From: Yamagishiella unicocca
Lineage: Eukaryota; Chlorophyta; Chlorophyceae; Chlamydomonadales; Volvocaceae
Reading direction: 5' to 3'
Assembly (NCBI GenBank): GCA_003116995.1
Contig: BDSL01000150.1
Location: forward strand, 62,001 to 126,000
Length of the DNA stretch: 64,000 nt
In this document: piece by piece, positions 23,837 to 34,739 of the stretch
How the letters are laid out: each line of letters opens with the position of its first letter
Numbering within the stretch: the first letter of the stretch is position 1
Translations under genes and position numbers: made by a program
The notes under the pieces: model-generated
What the model was told of the DNA's origin: nothing
The model's input: the letters and a program-made list of their open reading frames with translations, nothing else
The model's database searches: none

Positions 23837-25224
23837 TTACACAGATGCGCCACCATTGAATTCAGAAAACCCTGGAAACTGCTGCCATGGATCTGCATCA
23901 AATCCTACGATCCATGCTCCCTCCTTACGCATGTCGCGAAGCATATCGAAGAATCCCTTCATGACGTGAGCATCGTAGAAAGCTGTCAGAGCCTCACGCC
24001 TCTCCGGCGATAACACTAGCTTCGGCAATTTCACCCTGGTTGCTTTCCTCCAAACGCTACCACTTTCAGCCAGGGAACGTTCCTCTGGAAGCATATCTCG
24101 TCCGAATAGGAAGCGAATCACCTGAAGCACGTGATAAATACTACTTAACCAATGCAATGCGCACATGGAAGTTCGCGTTGTTACGTCCCAAAACCCCCTT
24201 ACCCCTCACCTTCTCCATGACGACGGTTCGCTTTTCGAAGTAGGCGTGCGAATCAACCAAAAGCACTCGGCCAGATGAGAAATAATGATGGCGCCATACA
24301 GCAAGCGCATACCGGTAAAGCCCGCCTGCAAATAGCTTGATCTCCAAGGTATCGAGGAAAGCCATCCCCGCAAGGTCCCGCCAGCCGTCAGCCCAACACA
24401 GCACGTCTGTGCAAGCTGCAGTCCGTGTCAGAGCTGGTAAAATCCCCCTTGCAGTCCGAAGGTAATTGAAGAAGTTATCGGTAAGTGTGTTTAAGCTGGT
24501 GTCCGGCCACTGGCCCTGCAAAACAAACGCACGCGTTACTCAAAACACAGCGCCCACGATATGCAGGGTTATCGTACCTCGGCAAGAACTAAGTGTCGGA
24601 ATAAAACCTCAGCACGCTCCACTGGCTCGCGTATCATCATAATCACTTTGGACGTGCTTGTGAGCCCTCGCAAGTACAACGGAGCTACTGGAGAAAAAAA
24701 GTATGTGGGAGTGGCATCAACAGTAAATTGCTTCGGGCCCTGTGTTTGAAGGCATTCCTGAAACGTTCCACCGGTTGCGTTGGCACAAGGATGCATTAGG
24801 AGTCGTAGGTATTCCACGTATTGCATCCGCTGGGGAAGCATTTTTATATGATCAATACCACCTCTGCTGAGAAGCCCGGCCTCCTTGTTGGGGCTATGAA
24901 GCACAGGTGGATCGGGTCGAGTTGCAAGCTGATTAACTGACACCTCCGTGAGTTGCTCGAAGAGGTCTGTCTGTTGAACAAAGTCCGTAAACATATCAGC
25001 TTAATGGGCGATTTCAATAACTACTGGAGCTGTGTTAAAACATGGTGTCCCCCGTACCAGCGTACCGTGCCACCTTTCGCCGTGCCAATAATAAGGAAAC
25101 TTGGCAGAGCTTCCATTTGATTAGGCATGAAGACCTCCTCCGGCGATGCTGACGCCAAGCCTCCAAGTATGACAGTGACAAGCGATGCCACTAGGGCATA
25201 CATATAAAGACATCTTAGCAACAT
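23837..25224 (-). CDS. Secreted carbohydrate sulfotransferase, copy 2 (CHST15-like)
   Basis: Same proposed role as copy 1. Exons on the minus strand: 25066-25224, 24578-24970, 24210-24515, 23837-24121, all phase 0; 380 aa. The signal peptide or anchor spans about residues 5-26. The 5'-phosphosulfate loop is FLIIGTAKGGT|TDLF (Lys 50), again split by intron 1. The 3'-phosphate motif IREPVER starts at residue 166, with Val 175 where Ser is usual. The C-terminal region (GAWIVGFDADPW) aligns with GAWIVGFNGEPW in copy 1. The chosen ATG sits directly before the hydrophobic stretch; the frame is open further upstream but without an ATG that improves the signal peptide. The TAA stop overlaps a TGTAA pentamer, which may be chance. 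Confidence 0.82.
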
Positions 25225-26585
25225 CTGTAAAGTTGGTGCACGGCTGCAAGACGTGATCTCATGCGTATCCAAAGCTTCTGCTACTCAGGTTGCGTTGAGA
25301 GCCGGTTACAGTGGACAGCAAGCCTTCCCTGGACCGTCGAAAACCAATGCTCCATGAAGCTTGTCAGGAGAAGCGGAGAACTGGAACGTGGTGTACTCTA
25401 TAATACCATCTTAGCACTCGATAACATAAATCCGTGTACACCCCTGACTGGCGCCTTGGTCCTCATAAATGCAGTTCGGTCCTGCTTTCAGTCAGCTACT
25501 AGTTTGGTTCAGCTGTAGTTTAGGTATCACCACCAGGTAAGTATAGCTGATAGGAGAAAACTCCGCAACTACTAAAAATTCTTCCTCAACAGTGTCACCG
25601 ATGGCCCTTTCCGCACGACACATAACTGTCCAGACTGGGCGGCCAGTTTCACTCCAGGTGTGTGCCCAGTATGACATTTGGTGACATCCTCTCCATGGTA
25701 AAGAGTACGCAGCCTAACGTGGATGTGAATTGTGTGGCGTCGTTGTTCGAGTACCGGCGGCCGTGTTTGTGAAGAGCACTGGGTCCAAATGACAGGACGG
25801 GATACAGTCGTTGCACGTGCCGTATGGAATGATGGGTTGAGCACAGGTAACAACGCATGGTGCCGTGTTGCCGCTCCACGCGTTTGAAGCTTAGGAGTTC
25901 AGGCAGGATGGGAGAAGGGTTTGGGAGGACGGCAATGGACTCCTACGAAATTTACCGGTCCCCCTTTTCACAAGCTCCAGCCCGCGAGCAGGCCTTCTTT
26001 ATCTTCGCGGTCTCACCGGAGGGGGCCTCCCTTGTTGCTTACCCCATTCAATTGCCAATGCTTTGGGAAATGGTTAGCTGTCACCAGGGTTTTGGTATTG
26101 TAGCCGGGTGGACGGCGTCATGCAGCCGTAAACGCGCCAAGGCCCTTCCCGGGTCTTTTCTCGTGACGCTGTGCGTTCAGGTTGAAGCTTGCAAATGCAT
26201 TCATGGTCACGGCAGAAGGTCAAATATGTGACTACTCGAATAATTTCGAGCTTCAAGTCGACACGGTTCATATGGTAATTAATGCTTGCAAATGAGCGGT
26301 AGCAAAGCGATGGCATGGGTGGCAGGTGCCGACTTCAGCCGGCTATGCCACTATGCGCGCAGTCTCGACAGGGGAATGGGTACGCGGATAGCAGTGATCC
26401 CGGCTGCGATGAACCCGGCTGCCTTGTACCGGTCAACGGCTGGCCAAGAATGCCTACGAGTTCGTAAATTATAAACTAGAAGCGTCTTACGGCTTTCCTT
26501 TTCACAAACTGACTTGCTCGGATCGGTCCTATGCACAAAAGTCGTACCGGTGTTCCAATCATCAGGCAGCAACGTGGCTCATCAT
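25225..26585. other. Intergenic region
   Basis: Open frames up to about 124 codons (for example 25857-26231, +) show no motif or supported splice partners. I cannot assign anything here. Confidence 0.35.
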
Positions 26586-26589
26586 TCTT

Positions 26590-27010
26590 GTAGTAACTGT
26601 TACAGTGGGTTCCAGACCAGAAGGTAGAACCATCGGGCACATCAACTGACACTGAAGGAGACGAAAGAGAACCGACCTGCACTGGAACAAAGGCAAACCA
26701 CCACAACAGCAGCAGCCAGCACCCCAGGGGGAATTTGCGCTAGAGGCTCCCCTATCAGGAACCGGCCACCAACCAACCTAGCAGACCAGCAACCGACGAA
26801 CCAGTAGAGCGCCGCAACGATGCAAGCAGCGGAACCGTCCGCCTCTCATCCCAAAAATCACGAACCCCAAGAAGGGCACCACGCGGACACGGAAAATAAG
26901 AAGCAAGGGAAAAGCCCGGCCCCGAAACAACCCGCACGGATCACGAATCCACCAGAATATCAGCCGGCCCCCCATACACAAGGCGACCGGCGACTATCCG
27001 CAAAAAGGAT
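26590..27010 (-). mobile_element. LINE 3'-end fragment (family 1)
   Basis: On the minus strand it ends with the family tail: the CGATGGTTCTACC block, a TCTGGAACCCACTGTAAC-like stretch and GTTACTAC. Upstream are the shared blocks for 'GAGGCTCCCCTATCAGGAAC' and the ACCAACC run. It is a 5'-truncated copy, more diverged than those at 30.7, 33.6 and 61.9 kb. Confidence 0.65.
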
Positions 27011-28529
27011 GCCGAGATCCCACTCGTATAACTACCTCCTGGCAGTGAGCAACAACTGTTGTAGATGGTGGAGTTGGTAAGGTCTTAACCAGCGCTTTGC
27101 CCGACGTTGCGGCCTGTAGGTGGGGTCGTGGAAAGGCCGATACTGCGCTTGATCCCTACTGTACACACAACGTATGTGTACGAAATTCCGCGGCATAGCC
27201 GGGCGTAGCCTCCTGCCTGCGGTGCCCCTTAAGCTTGGATAGGCTTGGAGGAGCCCTTACGGGGCTGTGGTCAGCCCGTGTTTAGCGAGCTGCGCGTGCT
27301 TCTCGTCTGGACAGTTATCTGCCATACTTTGCTTTTCCCGTGGATAGAAGATAGATGGAAGGTTCATATCCTGGTTCATCTCCCAGGTCGCGTGAGCCAG
27401 GGTTAGCCCTATCTCCACGACTCCCCTGTTCTGCTCTGCTGCGCACTCCCGTTGATATGTTTCTGCCCCTCCCACTGCTGCCACTGTACCCTCATGTGGA
27501 GCAGCCGTAACAATTGCACTAAGGATCAACTGCCCACCTTTCTGCGACCTGATACTTTCTGCGCAAAGGCAACACAACAGCTGTAGATGCAACCTGATGC
27601 AACAACCACAGCCGCCCGCCACCCCATACCCCCATCCCCTCACCAGTGCCCAATTGCTGCCATTCACACACCCACATTCGTTACGCGCCTGGGGTTGGTC
27701 GAATCTATTGCGGATCCCGTTATTAGCGACGCCCTGCTACCGACATCACTAACAGGGTTGAGAGCATCAGAAGAGAGCCAAAGGTCGCCCTCATGCCCAT
27801 TGTGGGTTGAGGCAGGGTAAGGCGGCTTTGTGCTGCTTGTAAGCAACGGAATCACGCTGAAAATGGCCCATAGGACATTACTAGGTGCAGCTCTTAGTTG
27901 AAAAGCGCGTTGCTGGGAAATTTACCAGTCTCCGAAAAGAAACCTGCATAACAGAAAATAGGACTTCAGGGCTGGACCCGCGACCGTAATTGGGAGTCTG
28001 ACGACCCCTGGACAAAATGCATTCTGAGACCGTTGTGATGCCGGACAGTACGGACACCGGGCAAGGGATCTAGGCAATCACGAGCATGCTTTCCCTGAAA
28101 TGCAAGGAACTTTGTACGCCCCATTCAATTGTCAATCGCCCCAACCCTTTCGTCCTGACAGGTAATTGTAGCAACATTTTTCACAGCTATCATCTGACAA
28201 GCGAGGTTCTCAAATTTCCAACAAGGCGCACGAATAGATCTTAGCTTGGTGCATACTTGCGCAGTGCTGCCGGGCTCTCTTGGCCTAGTGACGAAGTACG
28301 CTTCCAGCATCAGGGGGTTAGGTGCAAGCGGACGGGCCACTTTTGTACGCCTATGGATTACAAGTGCTCGCAAGTTAGCGTGATTACGTAGGTCGGCTCA
28401 GCCATGGAGTTGAGCGGTGACCAGCCCAGTATTGAGGCCTGGCTTCTTGCAGCCTCCAAAGGCGTTTCCAGCCCCGACATGGACCTCCTGGGCATTTGAT
28501 CTGGCCCAGCAATCTCGTTGAACCGCAAG
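27011..28529. other. Intergenic region before the Nudix gene
   Basis: Nothing recognised between 27.0 and 28.5 kb. The frame at 27257-27667 (-) has no identifiable domain. The last few hundred bases should hold the Nudix promoter and leader. Confidence 0.4.
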
Positions 28530-29626
28530 ATGACGAGTCCAGGAAACGCCGAATCCTCACTGCTTATCGGCGGGCCTATTCCCGATACGTCTCGCCAAGG
28601 CAGGCACAAACAACGCTACGGGAAAGCTGGAGAGCGGCTCTTGGCAGGGTAAAGTTGGATGTAGTAATTTGCTTCTTTACGTTTGATGGCCAATGCGTCC
28701 CTTGGAACACGCTCAGCAGGTGCATCCCAGTCAGGTTTCCTGGCTGTTTGCAAAGCACTCAGCAAGTGCAGGTTTGCATGATAACGACGACAAGCGGCAA
28801 CGGGTTGGTCTTCCCGAAGGTAAGACACAGGGCGTGCTCTCGCCGCCCCACTAACAGCGTGCATGGCTGCATCAGGCTCGGTTATCATTAAGATCTCTTC
28901 TCACTGGGTCCTGATTGCCTCTGTGCAAGGCCAGGGCGGCTGGGAGGACGACGAGAGCGTTGAATCGGCAGCCCAGAGGGAGACCGTTGAGGAGGCTGGC
29001 GTGAGGGGTGTTTTGGAGGTACGTGCCGGTATGTTTTTTGCGGATGCCATTGTCCTCATAGGGGACTAGTGTTTCTAGTGTTTACACGGTCGGTTGCCGA
29101 AGGCGTTATGCTCCTTTTAACAGGAGCCACTGCTGGGAGTCTTCCCGTTCGCAAGCGGGAAGCACATGTACGATGCCGAGGGAAATCCGGCTGGCAAGTG
29201 CATGGCATACATATATGTAATGCACGTGGCTGAGGAGCTCCCATCATGGCCGGAGAGCAAGATTCGCCGACGCGTGTGGGTAAGTGCTGCGCTGCACCCC
29301 TACCATGCGCCGTAAGGGCTTTTTAACAAATGTCACTCCATCCCCGGCTGCGTCTGCGTTTGCAACAGTGCACAATCTCCGAAGCGTCAAGGCAGTGCAA
29401 GCACCAGTGGATGCGGGAGGCGCTGCAAACATGGGTCCGGCGGAAAGGTTGGGACGAGCTGTTATCGGCTAGCGGGGGTGTCAGCTGTGCGCCAGGGGAA
29501 CAGGAGGCTGCGCCGCATGATTCCTCGCTGGCGTGCATGGGCGGCTCCTCGACATGCTTCGTCGAGTCTAACGTTGTGTACAGTTCTCCGGCCGGCGATT
29601 CCTGCATGTCTTTGAGTTCGATTTAG
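28530..29626 (+). CDS. Nudix hydrolase, diphosphoinositol-polyphosphate type
   Basis: Likely cleaves a diphosphate link in inositol pyrophosphates or dinucleotide polyphosphates. Exons 28530-28648, 28720-28819, 28935-29018, 29124-29279, 29369-29626 keep frame throughout; 238 aa. SRQGRHKQRYGKAGERLLAG (about 21-40) and CIPVRF match the start of plant NUDT12/13/16/17/18-type enzymes. LVFPK|GGWEDDESVE leads into a perfect Nudix box (residues 74-96: G-x5-E-x7-REVxEExGV pattern, with Thr-Val in the centre). WPESKIRRRVW and ISEASRQCKHQWMREAL are the family's C-terminal signature. A serine-rich tail of about 55 residues follows. No transit peptide is evident, so the protein is probably cytosolic. The exact substrate is not set by sequence. 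Confidence 0.88.
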
Positions 29627-30280
29627 CAAGTGCTTCCCAACCATACTTTGGTGTGCGACGAGATAGCCTGTGGCTTGCGAGTGCTACCTCCTATGAGCGC
29701 TCGGCCTGCTGGCTGTTACCGTTATCCCGTAACGCACAGCTTATTACAACTTGGTTGCACGGTTTGCCCCTGCACGGTTTGCACCACATTTGCATTTACA
29801 CCACTGTCGACTTTGGGTGCCCGGCGTTTTCTGCAAGTGGCTGTACACGATCTAGGCATGCTGACGTTCAAATTGTTAAGAAACGTGTCGGTATATAAGG
29901 CCGTAGCACTTGCGCGGAAGCATGGATGTTTGGGATTTCATGGACCATCTCGGCCATACAGCACGGCACAGTAATTGAAAGGAGCTGCTCAATAGCATAG
30001 ACATGGGGGGTACAACAAATAGGAGCCAACAACACACCTGCAGCGAGTCGCAACTTGGCAACGAATCTTGCTCAGGCGTATTACCTGCGGACCTTGTCTT
30101 CAGGAAGAGCAAAACAGGACCTTGCAGCAGCTGTAAGACACGCGAAAGGCTGTTGTTGACTTCTAAGACCTTCAATCCCTATCTGACCGAGCTCTCGTTT
30201 TGTGGATGGCGACCTTGCGTGGGTACTGCTTGCAGCGCTCTCCGATAAGGTATGCCGTGCGGCACAATCGTGTAGTAATA
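29627..30280. other. 3' flank of the Nudix gene
   Basis: No exon is recognised. A TGTAA at 30132-30136 is the first clear polyadenylation-type signal, rather far (about 505 bases) from the stop. Confidence 0.35.
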
Positions 30281-30284
30281 CTTG

Positions 30285-30470
30285 ATGCGTTGGTCTTGAA
30301 CAAAACGATTGGGGGATGCGCCGGACACTGAAGCAGACGAAAGAGAGCGAAACCCAGCCGCACCACACCAATGGCAAACCATAAGACACAACTCGACAGT
30401 TCAGGGGCAAAAACAGCAGCCAGCACCCGAGGAGGAATTTGGGATGTAGGGTCCCATATCAGGAACCAAC
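30285..30470 (-). mobile_element. Diverged LINE 3'-end fragment (family 1)
   Basis: It shares, with many changes, the blocks GGACACTGAAGCAGACGAAA, the CAGCAGCCAGCACCC stretch and the TATCAGGAACCAAC stretch with the copy at 30704-31000. Confidence 0.5.
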
Positions 30471-30555
30471 GTACCTAGCAGACCCTCAACCCAGCGGAGC
30501 GCCGACACGATACAGCCTTAAGAACTGCTTGGGGTCCGTGCTTTTCAGGATGCGA

Positions 30556-30700
30556 GGCGGCCGGTCCCGATGCTTCACTGGTTCGTCGGTTGCTGGGCTA
30601 TTAGGTTGGTTGGTGGTCGGTTCCTGATAGGGGAGCCTCTAGTGCAAATTCCCCCTGATGTACTGGCTGCTGCTCTGTGTGCCTACGGCCTGTCGATTGG
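30556..30700 (+). mobile_element. Truncated LINE 3'-end fragment in inverted orientation
   Basis: It matches 33727-33860 and 61983-62105 (GCTTCACTGGTTCGTCGG through GCCTACGGCCTGTC), then stops and abuts the minus-strand copy at 30704. With the complementary stretch at 30823-30960 it forms an imperfect inverted repeat of about 130 bp. Confidence 0.7.
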
Positions 30701-31090
30701 TTGTAACGGTTACAGTGGGTTCCAGACCAAGAGGTAGAACCATCGGGCGCATCGCCTGACACTGAAGAAGACGGAGGAAACAAAAAACCGACCTGCACCG
30801 GAACAAAGGCAAACCACCAGAACACCAAATCGACAGGCCGTAGGCACACAGAGCAGCAGCCAACACCCCAGGGGGAATTTGCACTAGAGGCTCCCCTATC
30901 AGGAACTGGCCACCAACCAACCTAACAGCCCAGCACCCGACGAACCAGTGAAGCGCCGCAACGATGCAAACATCGGAACCAGCCACCTCTCATCCCATAA
31001 GGCACGGACCCCTAACAGGGCTCAACACGTCTATAGAGCCAGAAAGTATGAAGCACGGGAAACCCCGCTCCCCAAGACAACACGGGCCGA

Positions 31091-32302
31091 TCACGAATCC
31101 ACCAGTACCTCAGCCGGTCCCCCGCACACAAGGCGACTGGCGACAACCCGCAAGAAAGGATGCCGAGGCCCCACTGCATCCCAGCCTTTCTGGGGAAGCC
31201 CCAGTGCAGCAAAGCCCCTCAGAAGGGCCCAAAACACCACCACACCACGGCGAACGGCACGATCCAGAAGACCACTACCCGGAGTAAGAGGGGGACCACC
31301 AGCCCCCGCCCTTTTCAAGGCCGCGGCCATAAACCGGCGCCCAACCTCCATGGCAGTAATAGCCGCCAGGACTACTACATCCCAGACGCAGGACTGTACC
31401 CCGGTAGGTGCTTGCACCAACCAAACTTGCGCCCGTGTCACCCCTGCACCGAGCTGGGTCTCGAGTTGGGCAATCACTGCTTGAGCCACCGGGCAGAACC
31501 AAAAGTGGTGTAGGCGGGGGGTACCCTCCCCTGGAGACTCTCCAGCCGGCACACCGCACCCACAGCGGGCGGCTGCTGCCGTCCGCATATGAGAATTCCC
31601 GAGGAGGGGGATCCTATCTACAGCCAACCGCCACCACCCCTCCTTATAGGCCGGCTCCCACTTCATGCCAGACCAGAGCCGCCGGAACACTTGCTGCAAG
31701 GCATTCAGGGCCGCTGGCAAGACAGGCCCGGTACCCCCAAGCGCTTCGCGCACAAATTTCTCATGCGCGGCCCGCCGGGCGTCCGCGAACTCGACCAGTT
31801 GCACAGCCGTCCCAACCCGAACAGTCATATCCCGCAGCGCCAGCGGCTCCCCCCCGCCCAACCGCCACCCCAACCGTGCGGTGAGCATGGACCCCACTTC
31901 CTCTATCCCCGGTAGAACTTGGGGTATACCCTGGGAGGAAACCGGCATCACCAGAGCCGCTGCTTGCTTCCACGGGGTTGGCACCTCGGCTAGCAACGCT
32001 TCCAGCGCCCCCATACATCCCCGCCACCGATCGAGCCCCAGAAACGTCTTCGCTGCTCTTGATCGCGGATCTAAGACTTGGACGACGAGCCCCCGCCATC
32101 CCGCTGGCCATGACGTCTGTACCGCCGCCTCGGACGCAACTAAGAAGTCCCGAAGTGCATCACGAGCCGTCAGAACATCGCCCAACGTCTTAATGGTCCA
32201 GCACCCCACCAGTTCTGGGTGTAAGTATTCCAAGCCCGGCCTCCTGCCGACTGGCAGGCTGGGAGGAGCGGATTGCCCCAAATCGGCACGTGTACACACC
32301 AC
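31091..32302 (-). pseudogene. LINE C-terminal region with zinc-binding motif
   Basis: A 403-codon frame, the part of a LINE polyprotein that follows the reverse transcriptase. It has a CGCG ... HHFWFCPVAQAV cysteine/histidine cluster typical of algal LINE C-termini, followed by a conserved block (VWDVVVLAAITAMEVGRR, FWALLRGFAALGLPQKGWDA). A related block is found at 59.25-59.6 kb. Its own frame is open but it is cut off from the reverse transcriptase by frameshifts near 32.3-32.46 kb, so it is not an intact gene. Confidence 0.75.
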
Positions 32303-32493
32303 GGGCCTGGCACCAGCGGCTCGCTAGCGATGTCTTGTACCGGGGGCAAGGCCGCGAGCGCCGTGATTACCCGTCGGATATCAGCCGGCATCTCGTCCGC
32401 TCCCATCCACGGACCCCTGCCTTGTGCTGTGAGCAGATTCAGAGGTCCAAACGCCGGATGCACCCCCCTCAGGTAAATGCTAAGGCAGCTGAC

Positions 32494-33378
32494 CTATGGG
32501 GGCCGGCGCTCCCGGGGGCCCGCCATTGCCAGTACAAAACGCAGGGCCCAACCAGCCCAGCGCGCCCGTACGTGCTCCTTGAGGGCAATGGCCCCAAAGC
32601 CCCCGATGGATGGGTGCCCGACCAGCAGCCGCCGTGGGACACCTGTTGCTCGGCGCTCCCTAGCATCTGGGGCTAAATCCCGGTCAACGAGCTTCGCCGC
32701 CGCCCGCTCTAACCCTTCCACCACGGTGTCTGGGGGTAGGCCCCCATGCTCCATGTGCCAGGTGAGACGGTGCGTCCCATATGCTGCGGCTGCTGTCGCC
32801 CGGCCAAACGTGGACAGGCGTAGCCTTGCGATCCGCGAAAACCTAGTTAACACCTTGTCCCTTTGTGTCTCCCAGTCCAACACCAGGGACCCTCCTACGT
32901 CGGTAAACGGCAGATTTAGCGCCGTGGCCGATGCTACGACCTTCAACCCTCCCATGTCATGCGGGCTAGGTCCCTCGACGCCAATTGGCAACAGCTCAAC
33001 CTTATCCAGGTTCAGCCGTTGCCCAGAAGCCTTGGCGTACACCTCCATGGATGCCAGAAAAGCAGGCACCTCCGCTGTCCCCTCCAACAGCACCTGAGTG
33101 TCGTCGACAATCTGCACCGCGGTGGTGATCGGGCCCGCCCCTGCCGCAAGCAGGGTAATAGGCCGATAGCTGCCCTGAGCCGTAAGCGCTCCCCGGTTCT
33201 TGTACAGGATTGTGATCACGCCATCCAAGGACCCCGGGGGCACCTGGCCTGACTGACCCACTGCCGTGAAGACATCGGCCAACACCGGTCCTATCTGCGT
33301 ACGGCATGCTTTGTATAGCTCCGGGGGAATACCATCCCACCCTGGCGATTTGCCCGGGGTGACAGCCTTCAGTACCAC
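32494..33378 (-). pseudogene. LINE reverse transcriptase with internal deletion
   Basis: Reverse-transcriptase motifs are visible: PGKSPGWDGIPPELYK, then ITILYKNRG and SYRPITLL, then IVDDTQ (the usual YADD-type catalytic motif), then GQRLNLDKVELLPIG. The stretch that should lie between PITLL and VDDTQ, which includes the first catalytic Asp (motif A), is missing. The frame then ends and continues in another frame near 32463. A dead copy by deletion and frameshift. Confidence 0.8.
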
Positions 33379-33610
33379 AGTACGGCGGCTACCTCGGCCA
33401 CCAAAATCTCAAGCGATCCTACACGACACGCCTGGGCCTGCGGAATACGCCTGGGCCTCCCGTGCCTCCGATGACACATGCGGCGGTGGCCTGCACACCT
33501 CGCGCCAGTACTCCGCCACCATCTGCGGCAGTCGTGTTGCGTCTGTATGAAACGAGGCGCCCTGTACCACCGCTCCGCCCAGCCTGTTGGGGGTCAAGGC
33601 CAAAGCATCC

Positions 33611-33985
33611 GGGCGCACAAGTGCTTCATACTTTCTGGCTATATAAGCGTGTTGAGCCCTGCTAGGGGTCCGTGCATTACCGGTATGGGATGAGAGGTGG
33701 CGGGTTCCGATGTTTGCACCGTTGCGGCGCTTCACTGGTTCGTCGGGTGCTGGGCTGTTAGGTTGGTTGGCGGCCAGTTCCTGATAGAGGAGCCTCTAGT
33801 GCAAATTCCCCCTGGGGTGCTGGCTGCTGCTCTGTATGCCTACGGCCTGTCAACTTGGTGTTCTGGTGGTTTGCCTTTGTTTCGGTGCATGTCGGTATTT
33901 GTTTCCTCCGTCTTGTTCAGTGTCAGGCGATGCGCCCGATGGTTCTACCTCTTGGTCTGGAACCCACTGTAACCGTTACAACAAA
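33611..33985 (+). mobile_element. LINE 3'-end copy (family 1)
   Basis: Runs from CTTCATACTTTCTGGCTATA to CTGTAACCGTTACAACAA and is nearly identical to 61888-62240. It lacks all polymerase sequence and is inserted head-to-head with the minus-strand LINE. Confidence 0.8.
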
Positions 33986-34235
33986 AAAATGCATTATACG
34001 TTCCACCTAGGCCATCGGCCAGCCAACACATCAGGACACGTGGGGGCGGATGCCCAGCGGCCAATAACGGGCTCCAAAAACAACCACGCATACGTGCACA
34101 AATCCTACTGACTTACAAAAGGGCGCCCAATAGTTCCCCTGGATATATTCCGCCCTCGGAGGGCATGCCTTCCACGCTGATACGCAACGTTAACCCTAAA
34201 AACACAGAATCCTTAAGGTAAGGTGCCTTTGAACC

Positions 34236-34720
34236 CTAGTGGTGTCCAGCCCAGGAGGGGAGGGTGCAAAGTTTAGAGCCCACAGCCCAACAAGGCTCGT
34301 GGCCGCCATCACCGTCGGCACTCGGTGTGAAGGTCCTGTTGCCGGCTCGAGCTTGTGGGTCAGTCCGGCCGCGGCACAAGGGCAGGGATTCTAGAAGCGG
34401 CCGCAGCAGGTTGGGTGCACCATAGGCGGCGGCCATCTGAGTCGACAGGTCGAGCAGCTCCAGCTCCTCTAGGCCGCATGACTGGAGGTAGCTGAGCATG
34501 GTGGCAGATGGAAAGGGAAAGGGGTAGGACTGCCCACGAAATGAGAGGAGACGGCCCACAACAGCAAGAGGCTCCAAAGCTCCGCCGCCACGTCATCAGC
34601 GTCCGGGGACCGATCTGCGGCGTCGCCGCTGTCCTCGGCCTTGCGAGTGCCTTGCCTAACCACAGATAGGTCGAGGATGACGAGCCGGAAATGCCGCGAG
34701 AGCTCGCTGTATGTGCGCAT
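34236..34720 (-). CDS. Possible two-exon gene, unknown function
   Basis: The minus strand from ATG at 34720 reads MRTYSELSRHFRLVILDLSV and onwards through WSLLLLWAV. A second open stretch, in another frame, reads YLQSCGLEELELLDLSTQMA and ends with a stop at 34236. An intron between about 34540 and 34490 (donor GTGGGC, acceptor CTCAG) could join them. The leucine-rich helical look is gene-like, but no domain is recognised and nothing else supports it. It could be a chance pair of frames or a fragment. Confidence 0.25.
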
Positions 34721-34739
34721 GGCTCCTGTAGTTTGCGAA

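Larger units (their letters stand above)
30704..33610 (-). mobile_element. 5'-truncated, inactive LINE retrotransposon (family 1)
   Basis: This is the longest copy of the family. On the minus strand it runs from a fragment upstream of the reverse transcriptase (33409-33610, with LTPNRLGGAVVQGASFHTDA), through reverse-transcriptase and C-terminal parts, into a 3' untranslated region that ends with the family tail near 30704. Frames change at about 33.4, 32.45 and 32.3 kb, and part of the polymerase is missing, so the copy is dead. Its 5' side is cut where an opposite-strand tail copy begins (33611). Confidence 0.8.
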
